NCBI GenBank assembly: GCA_905182025.1
Contig: CAJJAA010000030.1
Span: 1-49,584 of the forward strand
DNA from: an uncultured OM182 clade bacterium
Lineage (GTDB): Bacteria; Pseudomonadota; Gammaproteobacteria; Pseudomonadales; Azotimanducaceae
Direction of reading: 5' to 3'
DNA: 49,584 nucleotides
In this document: piece after piece, positions 36,715-44,980 of the stretch
Position numbering within the stretch: position 1 is the first letter of the stretch
How the letters are laid out: each line of letters opens with the position of its first letter
Program-made: the position numbers and the translations under genes
The notes under the pieces: model-generated
What the model was told of the DNA's origin: nothing
What the model saw: only the letters and a program-made list of their open reading frames with translations
Database searches by the model: none

Positions 36715-37119
36715 ATGGGTCAGTTTCCAGTCACGCCGACGCGAGAAAAAGTCCTTGCAAAGTATCCGGACTATTCAGTCACGATGACGCCGACAGAGGC
36801 ATCCATAAGCATTTTTTTTGGCGACATCGAAATCGCAACGTCAACTCAAGCACTTGTGATCAAAGAGTCCATGCACAAAGCGGTTTACTATCTTCCCCGT
36901 CAAGATGTAAATCTGTCCCTATTTACCAAAACCCAACATTCTACCTATTGCCCTTTTAAGGGCCATGCCAGCTACTGGACGCTAAACTCAGAAACAGCTG
37001 ACGCTGATCACACGGGCGAGAATATTGTTTGGAGTTACGAAACGCCTTATCCTGAAGTCGCCGGGCTCAAAGACTACCTGTCTTTCTATATTGATCGAAC
37101 CCGGCTCGCTACTGGCTAA
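36715..37119 (+). CDS. DUF427-domain protein
   Basis: The sequence fits DUF427: DYSVTMTPTEASISIFFGDIEIATSTQALVIKE, a YYLPRQDVN segment and the TYCPFKGHASYWTL motif, with a C-terminal YPEVAGLKDYLSFY. The start at 36715 was chosen because AGGAG lies six to ten bases upstream and the family N-terminus begins there; the frame remains open for 62 more codons upstream, but that part is low-complexity (N, T, S). The 134 residues are typical. The function is unknown. No signal peptide. Confidence 0.85.
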   Translation: MGQFPVTPTREKVLAKYPDYSVTMTPTEASISIFFGDIEIATSTQALVIKESMHKAVYYLPRQDVNLSLFTKTQHSTYCPFKGHASYWTLNSETADADHTGENIVWSYETPYPEVAGLKDYLSFYIDRTRLATG

Positions 37120-37155
37120 CCATGCTAGAAACTGAAGATCAGTTCGTTAAATATT

Positions 37156-38019
37156 TCACTTCCCGTTCATTTTAGAAAGACTCACGAAATCACCATCGCG
37201 TTTCTCAGCCTTGGCACTAATGGCTTCGCCCATCTCTTCTGATTGCAACATACTGGCATTCCATATGCTGATGTAGTCTAAGCCATCGGCCGTATTATGA
37301 TCCCTGGAGTAATTGATCATTCGTTTGCAACCGTAAATGGCCAAGGGTGCTTTGCTGGCAATTTCTTTCGCAATTTCCATGACACCCGCCAACATATCAG
37401 CCTGCGTTTCATAAACGTGATTGACCAGACCGACATCTTTAGCTTCCTGCGCAGACATGCGTCTGCCTGTATAGGCGAGCTCCTTCACAATACCCTCTGG
37501 GATCAGCTTAACTAAACGTGGAAAAGTACCCACATCAGCTGTCATGCCAATATTGATTTCATAGATCGTAAAAAATGCTTCGGCGGACGCATAACGCATA
37601 TCACAAGCCGTCGCAAAGTCGACGCCGCCACCAATGCAGCCACCCTGAATCGCGACGAGAACAGGTACTCTAGAGTCTTCAAGACAATTGAAGGTTTTTT
37701 GCATCCGCTTAACGTTTTGATAGAAGCGTTCGCCCTTAATTCGATGACGCTTAGGATCCGGCGTGATTGCTGCCTTATCGGCGTCAGCTGATTCGCTATC
37801 GCTCGCCATAAACGAATCTAAGTCTAGCCCTGCAGTAAAATGTGGCCCGGTCGAAGAAATGACAATCACCCTGGCTCGAGCATTATCATCAATATCTGCA
37901 ACAATTTGCGGAAGCTCATCCCAAAAAGCTGGATTCATACTGTTGAGCTTCTCTGGCCGTGACAGCACGATGTGGGCAATATTGTCTCTAATATCAACGG
38001 TAAAACAGGTGGGCGTCAT
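37156..38019 (-). CDS. Enoyl-CoA hydratase/isomerase family protein, dienoyl-CoA isomerase-like
   Basis: A crotonase-fold protein of 287 residues. IQGGCIGGGVDFATACDMRYAS and IYEINIGMTADVGTFPRLVKLIPEG match delta(3,5)-delta(2,4)-dienoyl-CoA isomerases, whose catalytic acids correspond to Glu154 and Asp162 here. The oxyanion-hole segment is GPHFTAGLDLDSF. A 25-residue acidic/lysine insert (about 72-97) separates the first helices. Such enzymes shift double bases during oxidation of unsaturated fatty acids with odd-numbered double bonds. It is a single-gene unit; the exact substrate is inferred from family resemblance. Confidence 0.85.
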   Translation of the reverse strand: MTPTCFTVDIRDNIAHIVLSRPEKLNSMNPAFWDELPQIVADIDDNARARVIVISSTGPHFTAGLDLDSFMASDSESADADKAAITPDPKRHRIKGERFYQNVKRMQKTFNCLEDSRVPVLVAIQGGCIGGGVDFATACDMRYASAEAFFTIYEINIGMTADVGTFPRLVKLIPEGIVKELAYTGRRMSAQEAKDVGLVNHVYETQADMLAGVMEIAKEIASKAPLAIYGCKRMINYSRDHNTADGLDYISIWNASMLQSEEMGEAISAKAEKRDGDFVSLSKMNGK

Positions 38020-38631
38020 GGTGATCCTTTATCCATAGGGTTAGCATTGTGGTGCGTGAAAATAAACGCAGCAGCTTTATCGGTTTAGTTCTGCAATCTT
38101 TAAAAAAATGTCGATCAAAATAGCCTGTATAGATGATGGCAAAAAGAACCTTGCGAAACATTATGATCTACAAGGGATTTGGCTGTCTCTCGAGTTTTAT
38201 CTCATTCTGTCAAATAGCCACGAGTCAAAGCTTCAACGAAGCGAGTTAGGCGTGTTTTCATCAGATAATTGTCAGAAAGCATCCACTGCATTACACGCAG
38301 TAACATCGTTTGATCATCAATGACTAGAATCGTCGCTTTATTCATTAGGCATTACTTATCTGTCTAGGATCAATCGGTGCCCTATTCAATGGCTACAATA
38401 CATGAGTCGCGGGTAAGATTGCATTCAATTACAAGCAAGAAAGCTTAACGCTAACAGCTGGGCTTCGGCTTAGAATTGGATTGTCGGCGACATCTGCCAT
38501 TAATACGCCCAGCAGATACTAACTTTAGGATATTCATCCGAGTTTATCCCATCATATCCAGCGCAAATACTGGCACCCATTTTTCTCCAGTAGTATTGTG
38601 GTCGTCCTTATCACAAACGGATATGAACCCA
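38020..38631. other. 612-bp region with no intact gene
   Basis: Between the dienoyl-CoA isomerase-like gene and the LLM oxidoreductase gene lies a stretch without a convincing full-length gene. It holds the 47-codon receiver-domain fragment on the minus strand (38202-38345). A 71-codon plus-strand frame at 38108 overlaps it, has no ribosome binding site and no recognisable family. No terminator, repeat or RNA gene was seen in the rest. Confidence 0.6.
38202..38345 (-). pseudogene. Truncated response-regulator receiver domain
   Basis: A 47-codon frame reading MNKATILVIDDQTMLLRVM at its start, then MLSDNYLMKT and VEALTRGYLTE before a TGA. The first strand ILVIDD with its acid pair (Asp10-Asp11), the following helix and the EALT helix are those of a CheY-like receiver. 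The frame ends before the strand that would carry the phospho-acceptor aspartate (about residue 54), and no continuation was found in the other two minus-strand frames just beyond the stop. It is therefore a remnant or a very short protein; no ribosome binding site is seen. Confidence 0.6.
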
Positions 38632-39477
38632 ATGGCCAATTTCGGTGTGCAGATTTTCCCTACAGATCAAACCATTCAACCGGTCGAGATTGCCAAAGCA
38701 GTTGAAGAACGCGGTTTGGACTCACTCTTTTTTCCTGAACATACACACATTCCTGTCGCACGCACCACGCCTTTTCCCGGCGGCGGCGACTTGCCAGACT
38801 GGTACTGGCGCAGTCATGACCCTTTTGTTGCCTTGACAGCCGCCGCTGCCGTGACCTCGAGAATAAAAATTGGCACGGGTATCTGTCTTGTGATCGAACG
38901 AGACCCCATAACGCTCGCAAAGCAAATCGCATCACTGGATCAAATCTCTGGCGGGCGTTTTATTTTCGGTATTGGCGCAGGCTGGAACGTTGAGGAGATG
39001 GAAAATCATGGCGCTAGTTTTAAGCATCGTTGGGCAATCGTACGCGAGAAAATCCTAGCGATGAAAGAAATATGGTCAAAGGATGAAGCAGAATTCCATG
39101 GTGAGTACGTCAACTTCGACCCCATTTGGTGCTGGCCCAAACCCGTTCAAGTTGGAGGGCCACCGATTTGGCTTGGCGCAAACTCGAAGTGGGCCTTCGA
39201 TCGTATCGCAGAATACTGTGACGGCTGGATGCCCATCGGTGGTTCGGGCAGCGGTGGTATGGAGCAACTTCAAACAGCCTGTGAAAAGCAAGGTCGAAAC
39301 GCAAAGGATATGGACATCGCCCTCTTCGGTGCGCCCGCTGATCTTGACTTCGTCAAAGGGCGAATCGACCAGGGTTTTACCGACATGATTTTCGGCCTAC
39401 CGCAAACCTCTTCTGATGGGGTACTCAAGCAGCTAGACAAAATCGCTGAGGTTGCCAACGCCGCAAGGCAAGGTTAG
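38632..39477 (+). CDS. LLM-class (luciferase-like, F420/FMN) oxidoreductase
   Basis: A TIM-barrel flavin/F420 oxidoreductase of the luciferase-like family, close to the TIGR03619 subgroup. Motifs: GVQIFPTDQTIQPVEIAKAVEERGLDSLFFPEHTHIP, IKIGTGICLVIERDPITLAKQIASLDQISGGRF and FGIGAGWNVEEMENHG. The frame is open far upstream; MANFGVQIFPTD was taken as the start with an ATG nine bases earlier as alternative (GGA lies just before that one). About 281 residues. Whether the cofactor is F420 or FMN cannot be read from the sequence. It stands alone, in the same direction as no close neighbour. Confidence 0.87.
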   Translation: MANFGVQIFPTDQTIQPVEIAKAVEERGLDSLFFPEHTHIPVARTTPFPGGGDLPDWYWRSHDPFVALTAAAAVTSRIKIGTGICLVIERDPITLAKQIASLDQISGGRFIFGIGAGWNVEEMENHGASFKHRWAIVREKILAMKEIWSKDEAEFHGEYVNFDPIWCWPKPVQVGGPPIWLGANSKWAFDRIAEYCDGWMPIGGSGSGGMEQLQTACEKQGRNAKDMDIALFGAPADLDFVKGRIDQGFTDMIFGLPQTSSDGVLKQLDKIAEVANAARQG

Positions 39478-39508
39478 AGAGCGCCGCAGGTAAGATAAAA
39501 AAGCGGCG

Positions 39509-40402
39509 CTAAGTTAACAGTAAGATAACGGCGCCGAAAATGATCAGTCCCATACCCATGAACTCCATGGGTGTGGGTCGCTCTCGAAAGTAAAGAATAG
39601 ATATCGCCAGCGTAAAAAGAAACTCCAGCTGGCCTAAGGTTTTTACATAGGACGCAAACTCCAATGTCATCGCCGTGAACCAACCAATAGAACCCGCCAC
39701 ACTCGTCACACCGATAAAAAACCCAGGCTTCCAAAGCTTTAATAGTTTCGTTATTTGCCCTGGCTGCTGCAGACGCACCCAAACAAATGTGATGCAACAT
39801 TGCAGCGTGACCATATAAGCCAAAGTGATACTGGCCGTAAACATCGCGTCATCAATACCAAAGGACAGACTTGCCCGCCGCAGGAACAAAGAAGTCAGAG
39901 AAAAACACAAGCCAGCTGCTAATCCGTAGATAGCAGACTGATTCCAAAGGCTCGCCAAACCGCCAGACTTAGAAACTGAGATAAGAATAAGGCCAACGAC
40001 ACAAATCACAATGGCAGCAAACCCCATCAACGTAATCTGTTCCGCAAAAAAGGTGAAGCCTAAAATAGCCGTCAGGAGAATTTCGGTTTTGACATAGGTG
40101 CTGCCAACGGCGAAGTTCCGCAAGCCAAGCAAACGAATTAGCAACAGCGTTGCCAAAATTTGCAACACACCTGCGATCAATCCGGAAACTAAAAAGTTTA
40201 GATTAAGGTCCGGTAGCGCTGACAACTGGCCGTCGGAGGTAAACCAGAGCCACACGAGAACAAACGGCACGCCGTAGAGATACCGCGCCAGCGTCGCGGC
40301 CAACGGCGTAACGTTCGTCGTAAGTTGTTTCTGACCGGCCGTACGAACAGCTTGCATAAAAGATGCAAGAATCGTCCATAAGACCCAACTTTCAACAATC
40401 AC
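39509..40402 (-). CDS. EamA-family (DMT) transporter
   Basis: An inner-membrane protein of 297 residues with about ten hydrophobic helices in two repeats of five, the drug/metabolite transporter fold. The N-terminal repeat starts WVLWTILASFMQAVRTAGQK; the end of the protein, FLFTLAISILYFRERPTPMEFMGMGLIIFGAVILLLT, is the usual final EamA helix pair with the conserved RE. The substrate cannot be inferred. It converges on the LLM gene and lies downstream of the peroxiredoxin gene, which has its own terminator. Confidence 0.9.
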   Translation of the reverse strand: MIVESWVLWTILASFMQAVRTAGQKQLTTNVTPLAATLARYLYGVPFVLVWLWFTSDGQLSALPDLNLNFLVSGLIAGVLQILATLLLIRLLGLRNFAVGSTYVKTEILLTAILGFTFFAEQITLMGFAAIVICVVGLILISVSKSGGLASLWNQSAIYGLAAGLCFSLTSLFLRRASLSFGIDDAMFTASITLAYMVTLQCCITFVWVRLQQPGQITKLLKLWKPGFFIGVTSVAGSIGWFTAMTLEFASYVKTLGQLEFLFTLAISILYFRERPTPMEFMGMGLIIFGAVILLLT

Positions 40403-40440
40403 GTTTGCTCACCAAAAAATTAATTGGAAAAAATACAGGC

Positions 40441-40467
40441 AAAAAAATGCCCGCTCGAAACGGGCAT
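40441..40467 (-). terminator. Rho-independent terminator of the peroxiredoxin gene
   Basis: On the minus strand ATGCCCG and CGGGCAT form a 7-bp stem around a 7-base loop, followed by seven T residues (complement of the A-run 40441-40447). It lies about 115 bases past the stop codon of the peroxiredoxin gene. Confidence 0.9.
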
Positions 40468-40581
40468 TCTATCGGCTTGTCTATCGACGAAACCAATCAC
40501 AGTTAGGTATGTCGACGAATCCCGTTGGGAATCGAGCCTAACGCTTCAATTGAGCGTTTTACAGAGCTGCTTAGAGTGCTG

Positions 40582-41061
40582 CTAGAGAGCTTCCATAATT
40601 TTTTCAGCCGATGAAGCCTCAAAACCAGGGCCAGGCTCAACATTTAGTGTTGTCACAACGCCATCTTCAACAATCATAGCGTAACGCTGAGATCGCTGTC
40701 CTAAGCCGAATCCAGACCCATCAAGCTCAAGACCCATGGCTTTAGTAAAGTCACCGTTACCGTCGGCAGCCATCACAAGCTCTTCAGCATTTTTGTCCTT
40801 GCCCCACGCATCCATAACAAACGCATCATTGACGGACAGACAAACGATGGTGTCTACGCCTTTAGCCTTAATTTTGTCAGCATTAACGACAAAACCCGGC
40901 AAATGAGCGGCGCTACAGGTCGGTGTAAATGCACCGGGTACAGCAAATAACACAACTTTCTTGCCGGCAAACAATTCCGCCGTGGTCAAATCCGCAGGAC
41001 CTTGCGCACCCATTACTTTCATTGTTGCTGCCGGAACTTTATCGCCCACTTTAACTGTCAT
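40582..41061 (-). CDS. Peroxiredoxin, Prx5 type
   Basis: A thiol peroxidase of 159 residues that reduces hydrogen peroxide and alkyl hydroperoxides. The peroxidatic cysteine is Cys49 in the signature PGAFTPTCS. The Prx5 group is indicated by this motif and by the WGKDKNAEELVMAADGNGDFTKAMGLELD and LGQRSQRYAMIVEDG segments. No second resolving cysteine lies in the usual C-terminal position, so reduction by glutathione/glutaredoxin is likely (family inference). It is a single gene with its own terminator. Confidence 0.95.
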   Translation of the reverse strand: MTVKVGDKVPAATMKVMGAQGPADLTTAELFAGKKVVLFAVPGAFTPTCSAAHLPGFVVNADKIKAKGVDTIVCLSVNDAFVMDAWGKDKNAEELVMAADGNGDFTKAMGLELDGSGFGLGQRSQRYAMIVEDGVVTTLNVEPGPGFEASSAEKIMEAL

Positions 41062-41338
41062 TTGTTACTCCTATTTGATTCGAAACTATTACGTTTATTC
41101 TGCCGTCATTAATGTTCTACAGCGAGGCGCAGAGTCTCCCTTGAAGGCAATCACAATTCAACCCCATTTGGATTAGGGTTATAAGGCGGCCAACATAAAC
41201 AGGTCAATACGAAGCAGATACCAATGAAGCATACACCGGTGCAATAGGGGATCAATCAACAGAACCATAGTTTTATCGACATTGCCGCTTCGCCACGATT
41301 CTGGTGTATATTATTTTGCTAAATCATGGGAGAAAGAA

Positions 41339-42523
41339 ATGGATCTTTCATTTGGAGCGGAATACGAAACTTTCCGTACGGAAGTCAAAGACTTCATTGC
41401 TAATAACCGGGAGAGCGCGCCAACCAGTCGTTCAAACGCAGCGGCTGCCAAACAATGGCAGAAAACCCTCATCGAAAACGGCTATACCGCACGAACAATA
41501 CCCGATGCTTACGGTGGCTATGGTGCTAAGCCAGACATTATTCAATCACGCATAATCGCTGAGGAATTTGCAGATTCGGGTATTCAAGGTGGTATGGGCG
41601 GCCAAGGTATCTCAATGCTTGTTCCAACATTGCTAGAAGTCGGTAATGAAGAGCAGAAACTCAAATTCGTCAAACCGACAATCGAAGGTGACATGGTCTG
41701 GTGCCAGGGTTATTCAGAACCCGGCGCAGGCAGTGATTTGGCAAGCCTGCGGACCAATGCAGTAATGGATGGAGACGAGTGGGTCATCAATGGCCAAAAG
41801 ATTTGGACCAGTACAGCCCACCTCGCAGATTGGATTTTCTGTCTGGTAAGAACGGAACCTGACGCCAAGAAACATCACGGTATTTCTTTTCTGCTTTTCA
41901 GCATGGACACACCGGGCATCGAGATTCGACCATTGGTCGATATGACAGGCGTTGCTAACTTTAATGAAGTGTTCTTCACCGACGTTCGTGTTCCGGCACA
42001 CCAGATTGTCGGGAATCGTGGCCAGGGCTGGCAGGTAGCAAACTCGATTCTTGGACACGAGCGCGACATGCTGGGCAATCCTGACGCGGCATTGTCCCGT
42101 TTGAACTCACTGATCGAGCTTATGCAAAAAGAAACTATCGCAGGCGAGAAGGCAATCGACCACCCTGTCTTCCGCGATCGTTTAATGCAATTGCAAGGTC
42201 GAATCATGGCAATGCGATTCAATGATATGCGCATCCTTTCTTCACGCTTAAATGAAGGTCAGGATGCCTCGTTGGCAAGATTGATTGTCAAACTGCAAGG
42301 TACTGAGTTACGTCACGATCTGGAAGGGTTAGCGATTGACGTACTTGGAGAACTCGGACTGGCCTACGGCGACAACGAATACACTCGCAACAATGGCACT
42401 TGGCAAAGCCAATATATGTATCAACTCGGCTTGATCATTGGTGGCGGCACCTCACAAATTCAAAAAAATATTATCAGCGAGCGAGGTCTTGAAATGCCCC
42501 GTGAACCTAGACCAGCTCAGTAG
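41339..42523 (+). CDS. Acyl-CoA dehydrogenase, large subunit of a likely heteromeric enzyme
   Basis: A flavoprotein of 394 residues. The middle domain carries WCQGYSEPGAGSDLASLRT and INGQKIWTSTAH, the FAD- and substrate-binding strands. The C-terminus has the GGGTSQIQKNIISERGLEMP segment that closes around the flavin pyrophosphate, but the QxxGGxGF motif normally found before it is missing (the region reads DVLGELGLAYGDNEYT). That motif is present in the next gene. GGGAGAAAG precedes the ATG at 41339, which was preferred over upstream in-frame starts. The partner gene starts 13 bases after its stop. Confidence 0.92.
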   Translation: MDLSFGAEYETFRTEVKDFIANNRESAPTSRSNAAAAKQWQKTLIENGYTARTIPDAYGGYGAKPDIIQSRIIAEEFADSGIQGGMGGQGISMLVPTLLEVGNEEQKLKFVKPTIEGDMVWCQGYSEPGAGSDLASLRTNAVMDGDEWVINGQKIWTSTAHLADWIFCLVRTEPDAKKHHGISFLLFSMDTPGIEIRPLVDMTGVANFNEVFFTDVRVPAHQIVGNRGQGWQVANSILGHERDMLGNPDAALSRLNSLIELMQKETIAGEKAIDHPVFRDRLMQLQGRIMAMRFNDMRILSSRLNEGQDASLARLIVKLQGTELRHDLEGLAIDVLGELGLAYGDNEYTRNNGTWQSQYMYQLGLIIGGGTSQIQKNIISERGLEMPREPRPAQ

Positions 42524-42536
42524 GTAGGAGAAGATT

Positions 42537-43592
42537 ATGGAGTTCGGATTATCACAAGAACAGACACTTCTGCAGGATTCGGTTAACCGGTTTCTCAACG
42601 AACAAGTACCCCTGGATGAAGTGAGAAAAGTCGCTACCGCAGACAAGAACGACAAAGCGGTCTGGCAAGGTCTAGCTGAACTTGGCATTCCCGCCCTGAT
42701 AATCCCTGAGGATAAAGGCGGTGTCGGACTTGGCGCTGTTGAAGCGGCCATTATTTCCGAGCTTCTCGGTTATCACGTCACACCTTCACCGTTCATTAGT
42801 AGCGCTATCATGGCACCGATTGCACTTGCCGGTAAACGCGATGACCTCATCGCTAATATCGCCGCCGGCACTTGTCGTATCGGTATTGCCTTTGGCGAGG
42901 CTATCGCGGCGAAAGACAAAGCGGGCGTCAGCGCATCGGGCAATAAGCTGTCTGGGCTTAGCCTGTTTGCATTAGACATTGATGCAGACTACTACTTGGT
43001 CGCAACCAATGATCAACAGTTGTATTTGGTCGCTGCAGACGCTGTCGAAAGAAAGAACATGGCAACCATCGATCTGACGCGCACGACCTGTGAATTGGTC
43101 TTTGATAACACCGCCGCTGAGCTCATCTCCAACGACACAGAAGATTTCAATCGCGCCCTGGATATCGGCCGAATCATGCTCGCGGCGGACACTCTCGGTG
43201 CGGGCCAGAATATGATTGATCAAGCCGTATCCTACGCAAAAGAGCGAGAACAGTTTGATCGCCCGATCGCGTCCTTTCAGGCAGTCAAACATATGTGTGC
43301 CGAAATGACGGCGGGGCTTGAGCCCTGTCGATCAATGGTCTGGTATGCCGCACATGCCTACGATCACCTGCCGGAAGAAACGCGCCTGACAACCTGTCAT
43401 ACAAAAGCACACATCAGTGAAGTCGGTAAGTTCGTTGCAAAAACCTCGACGGAGGTTCATGGCGGCATGGGTTTCACTGATCTCGTGGGCCTGCACTATT
43501 GGTTTAAACGCATTGGTTTCAACCGACAGTTATTGGGTTCACCTGAATTGCTACGTCAGCAAGCAGCAAAGCTTCAGGGCTTAGCGGCATAA
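42537..43592 (+). CDS. Acyl-CoA dehydrogenase, small subunit of a likely heteromeric enzyme
   Basis: A 351-residue acyl-CoA dehydrogenase-family protein. The N-terminal helical domain starts MEFGLSQEQTLLQDSVNRFL. The YAKEREQFDRPIASFQAVKHM segment and the C-terminal TEVHGGMGFTDLVGLHYWFKR are conserved, but the protein lacks both the usual SEPGAGSD strand and the final GTSEIQRNII segment, which are supplied by the previous gene. This complementarity is the pattern known for alpha2beta2 acyl-CoA dehydrogenases of actinobacteria that act on steroid side chains. The substrate here is unknown. GGAG precedes the start. Confidence 0.9.
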   Translation: MEFGLSQEQTLLQDSVNRFLNEQVPLDEVRKVATADKNDKAVWQGLAELGIPALIIPEDKGGVGLGAVEAAIISELLGYHVTPSPFISSAIMAPIALAGKRDDLIANIAAGTCRIGIAFGEAIAAKDKAGVSASGNKLSGLSLFALDIDADYYLVATNDQQLYLVAADAVERKNMATIDLTRTTCELVFDNTAAELISNDTEDFNRALDIGRIMLAADTLGAGQNMIDQAVSYAKEREQFDRPIASFQAVKHMCAEMTAGLEPCRSMVWYAAHAYDHLPEETRLTTCHTKAHISEVGKFVAKTSTEVHGGMGFTDLVGLHYWFKRIGFNRQLLGSPELLRQQAAKLQGLAA

Positions 43593-43643
43593 TTATCTGA
43601 GCGAAGTCGTCTGTTTTATTGACATATTTTCGATCTGCGTACG

Positions 43644-43698
43644 ATACCCCGTTATTGTGTCATGCTGACGCTGTCGGCTTTTTACAATAACGGGGTGT
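43644..43698. repeat. Long inverted repeat with a nested hairpin
   Basis: The arms 43644-43658 and 43684-43698 are complementary over 15 positions with one G-T pair; the core ACCCCGTTATTGT against ACAATAACGGGGT is perfect over 13. The 25-base loop itself contains a smaller hairpin. It lies between the converging acyl-CoA dehydrogenase and AEC transporter genes. Confidence 0.85.
43664..43683 (+). terminator. Rho-independent terminator nested in the inverted repeat
   Basis: GCTGAC (43664-43669) pairs with GTCGGC (43673-43678) with one G-U pair around a 3-base loop, followed by five T residues. It lies about 70 bases after the second acyl-CoA dehydrogenase gene and would end that transcript. 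Formation of the larger outer stem would compete with or extend it. Confidence 0.55.
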
Positions 43699-43727
43699 AC
43701 TTGCTGCTTATTTTTCATCTATTAGTG

Positions 43728-44675
43728 CTATACCAAATTCCACACACGCAACAAAAACAAACCTAAACTACAGGTGAATATGCTGACCAGCGTCGTCACC
43801 ATAATGAGATTCGCCGCCAACACATCATTGCCACCCATGGATTTCACCATAATGAAACTGGCCGTCGCCGTGGGACTCACAAACAGCAAAAATAATACGC
43901 CGAGAGACAACCCTGTAAAACCTAATTGCCAGGCCAGCAATGTGACAACTAGCGGCAACAGCAATGTTTTTAGCAATACAGCGAGCACCGTTAGTGTCGA
44001 TGAGGACCTAAGTGCCCGAAGATTCATGCCCGCGCCACACCCTAATAGCGCCAGAGGCAACGCAAGTTGACCTAGATAGTCACCAGCACTTAGCAATATT
44101 GTTGGTATGGGAATACTCAGCACGTTCACCAGCACCGCGATAGCGATAGATATGATCAAAGGGTTTTTTAAAATATCGAGAGTAACGGCTCTAAGGGTTA
44201 CCGTTTGATCGGCATTATAATATGACAACACCAACACACAGAGAATGTTATAGGTGAAGGTCATACTTGCCAGTAACAACGATGCGAGCACCAGACCTTC
44301 AGCACCAAAGGCATTACTACATAAAGCTAAGCCCACCACCCCTAAATTGCTTCTAAAACTACCTTGAACAAACACGCCTCTATCTTTGCGCGGTTTAACA
44401 AAAATAACAGCAACTAACCAACTTAGCGTAAATGTTAGACAACTCGCAACGATACTAAAATTAAAAACGTCGAGATCAAAACTCTCATCAAGATCGATTT
44501 GTGAGATCGTCGTGAACAACAAAACTGGCAGGCACAAAGAGAACACCAATTTTGACGAGGACTGTACAAACGCATCAGAAATAAAGCCGATGCGTTTCAG
44601 CAAGACACCCAAGATCACCAAAATGAAAATGGGCCCGGTAACATTGGCTGTTTCTAACAGGATAGTCAGATACAT
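43728..44675 (-). CDS. AEC-family transporter (auxin efflux carrier type)
   Basis: An inner-membrane protein of 315 residues with about ten helices in two halves, as in the AEC/bile-acid-sodium symporter fold. Landmarks: TGPIFILVILGVLLKRIGFI, SKLVFSLCLPVLLFTTIS, SFRSNLGVVGLALCSNAFGAEG and NPLIISIAIAVLVNVLSIPIPT. Bacterial members export small organic acids, but the substrate is unknown here. The start codon lies in the last unit of a 14-bp tandem repeat, which also places two more ATGs upstream out of frame; no ribosome binding site is visible. Confidence 0.88.
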   Translation of the reverse strand: MYLTILLETANVTGPIFILVILGVLLKRIGFISDAFVQSSSKLVFSLCLPVLLFTTISQIDLDESFDLDVFNFSIVASCLTFTLSWLVAVIFVKPRKDRGVFVQGSFRSNLGVVGLALCSNAFGAEGLVLASLLLASMTFTYNILCVLVLSYYNADQTVTLRAVTLDILKNPLIISIAIAVLVNVLSIPIPTILLSAGDYLGQLALPLALLGCGAGMNLRALRSSSTLTVLAVLLKTLLLPLVVTLLAWQLGFTGLSLGVLFLLFVSPTATASFIMVKSMGGNDVLAANLIMVTTLVSIFTCSLGLFLLRVWNLV

Positions 44676-44722
44676 CGGTTCAGATACATCGGTTCAAATT
44701 CATACATTCAAATACATGGTTT
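44667..44722 (-). repeat. Four 14-bp tandem repeats over the AEC transporter start codon
   Basis: Read on the minus strand, the units are AAACCATGTATTTG, AATGTATGAATTTG and two identical AACCGATGTATCTG. The last unit contains the transporter start codon. Units one and three carry ATGs that open short frames of 5 and 7 codons; the one in unit three overlaps the real start. Confidence 0.9.
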
Positions 44723-44980
44723 AAGATTCTTTAACTTAGCGTTATTCATTTTGATAGACTGACAAACTGCACTTATACGATTAAGTGAAAAAAGCCCAGA
44801 GTTTGCGTGCAGCAACTGAAAGGCGACGCACGCTAACATCTCTTTACTTAAATTCAAAGTTTAACGCCAACGTATAAGGCACTATGCTATTTGCATACAG
44901 TGAATCACTCACATTGAACGAAAGATGCATGTAAGCTCAGAATAATGAGCTAAAACAATAAAAATAAATGGACCGGTCCC
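44723..44980. other. Divergent intergenic region upstream of the alkyl sulfatase
   Basis: With the repeat next to it this is a gap of 305 bases between divergent genes. Two palindromes are seen: CACTTA-TACGAT-TAAGTG (44770-44787) and the perfect 10-bp GGACCGGTCC (44970-44979) directly before the alkyl sulfatase ATG. Either could be an operator. No clear promoter, RNA gene or coding frame was found. Confidence 0.45.

Noticed and set aside
38108-38323. 71-codon plus-strand frame starting MSIKIACIDDGKKNL
   Set aside because: No ribosome binding site and no family resemblance beyond a chance IDD; it overlaps the better-supported receiver fragment on the other strand.
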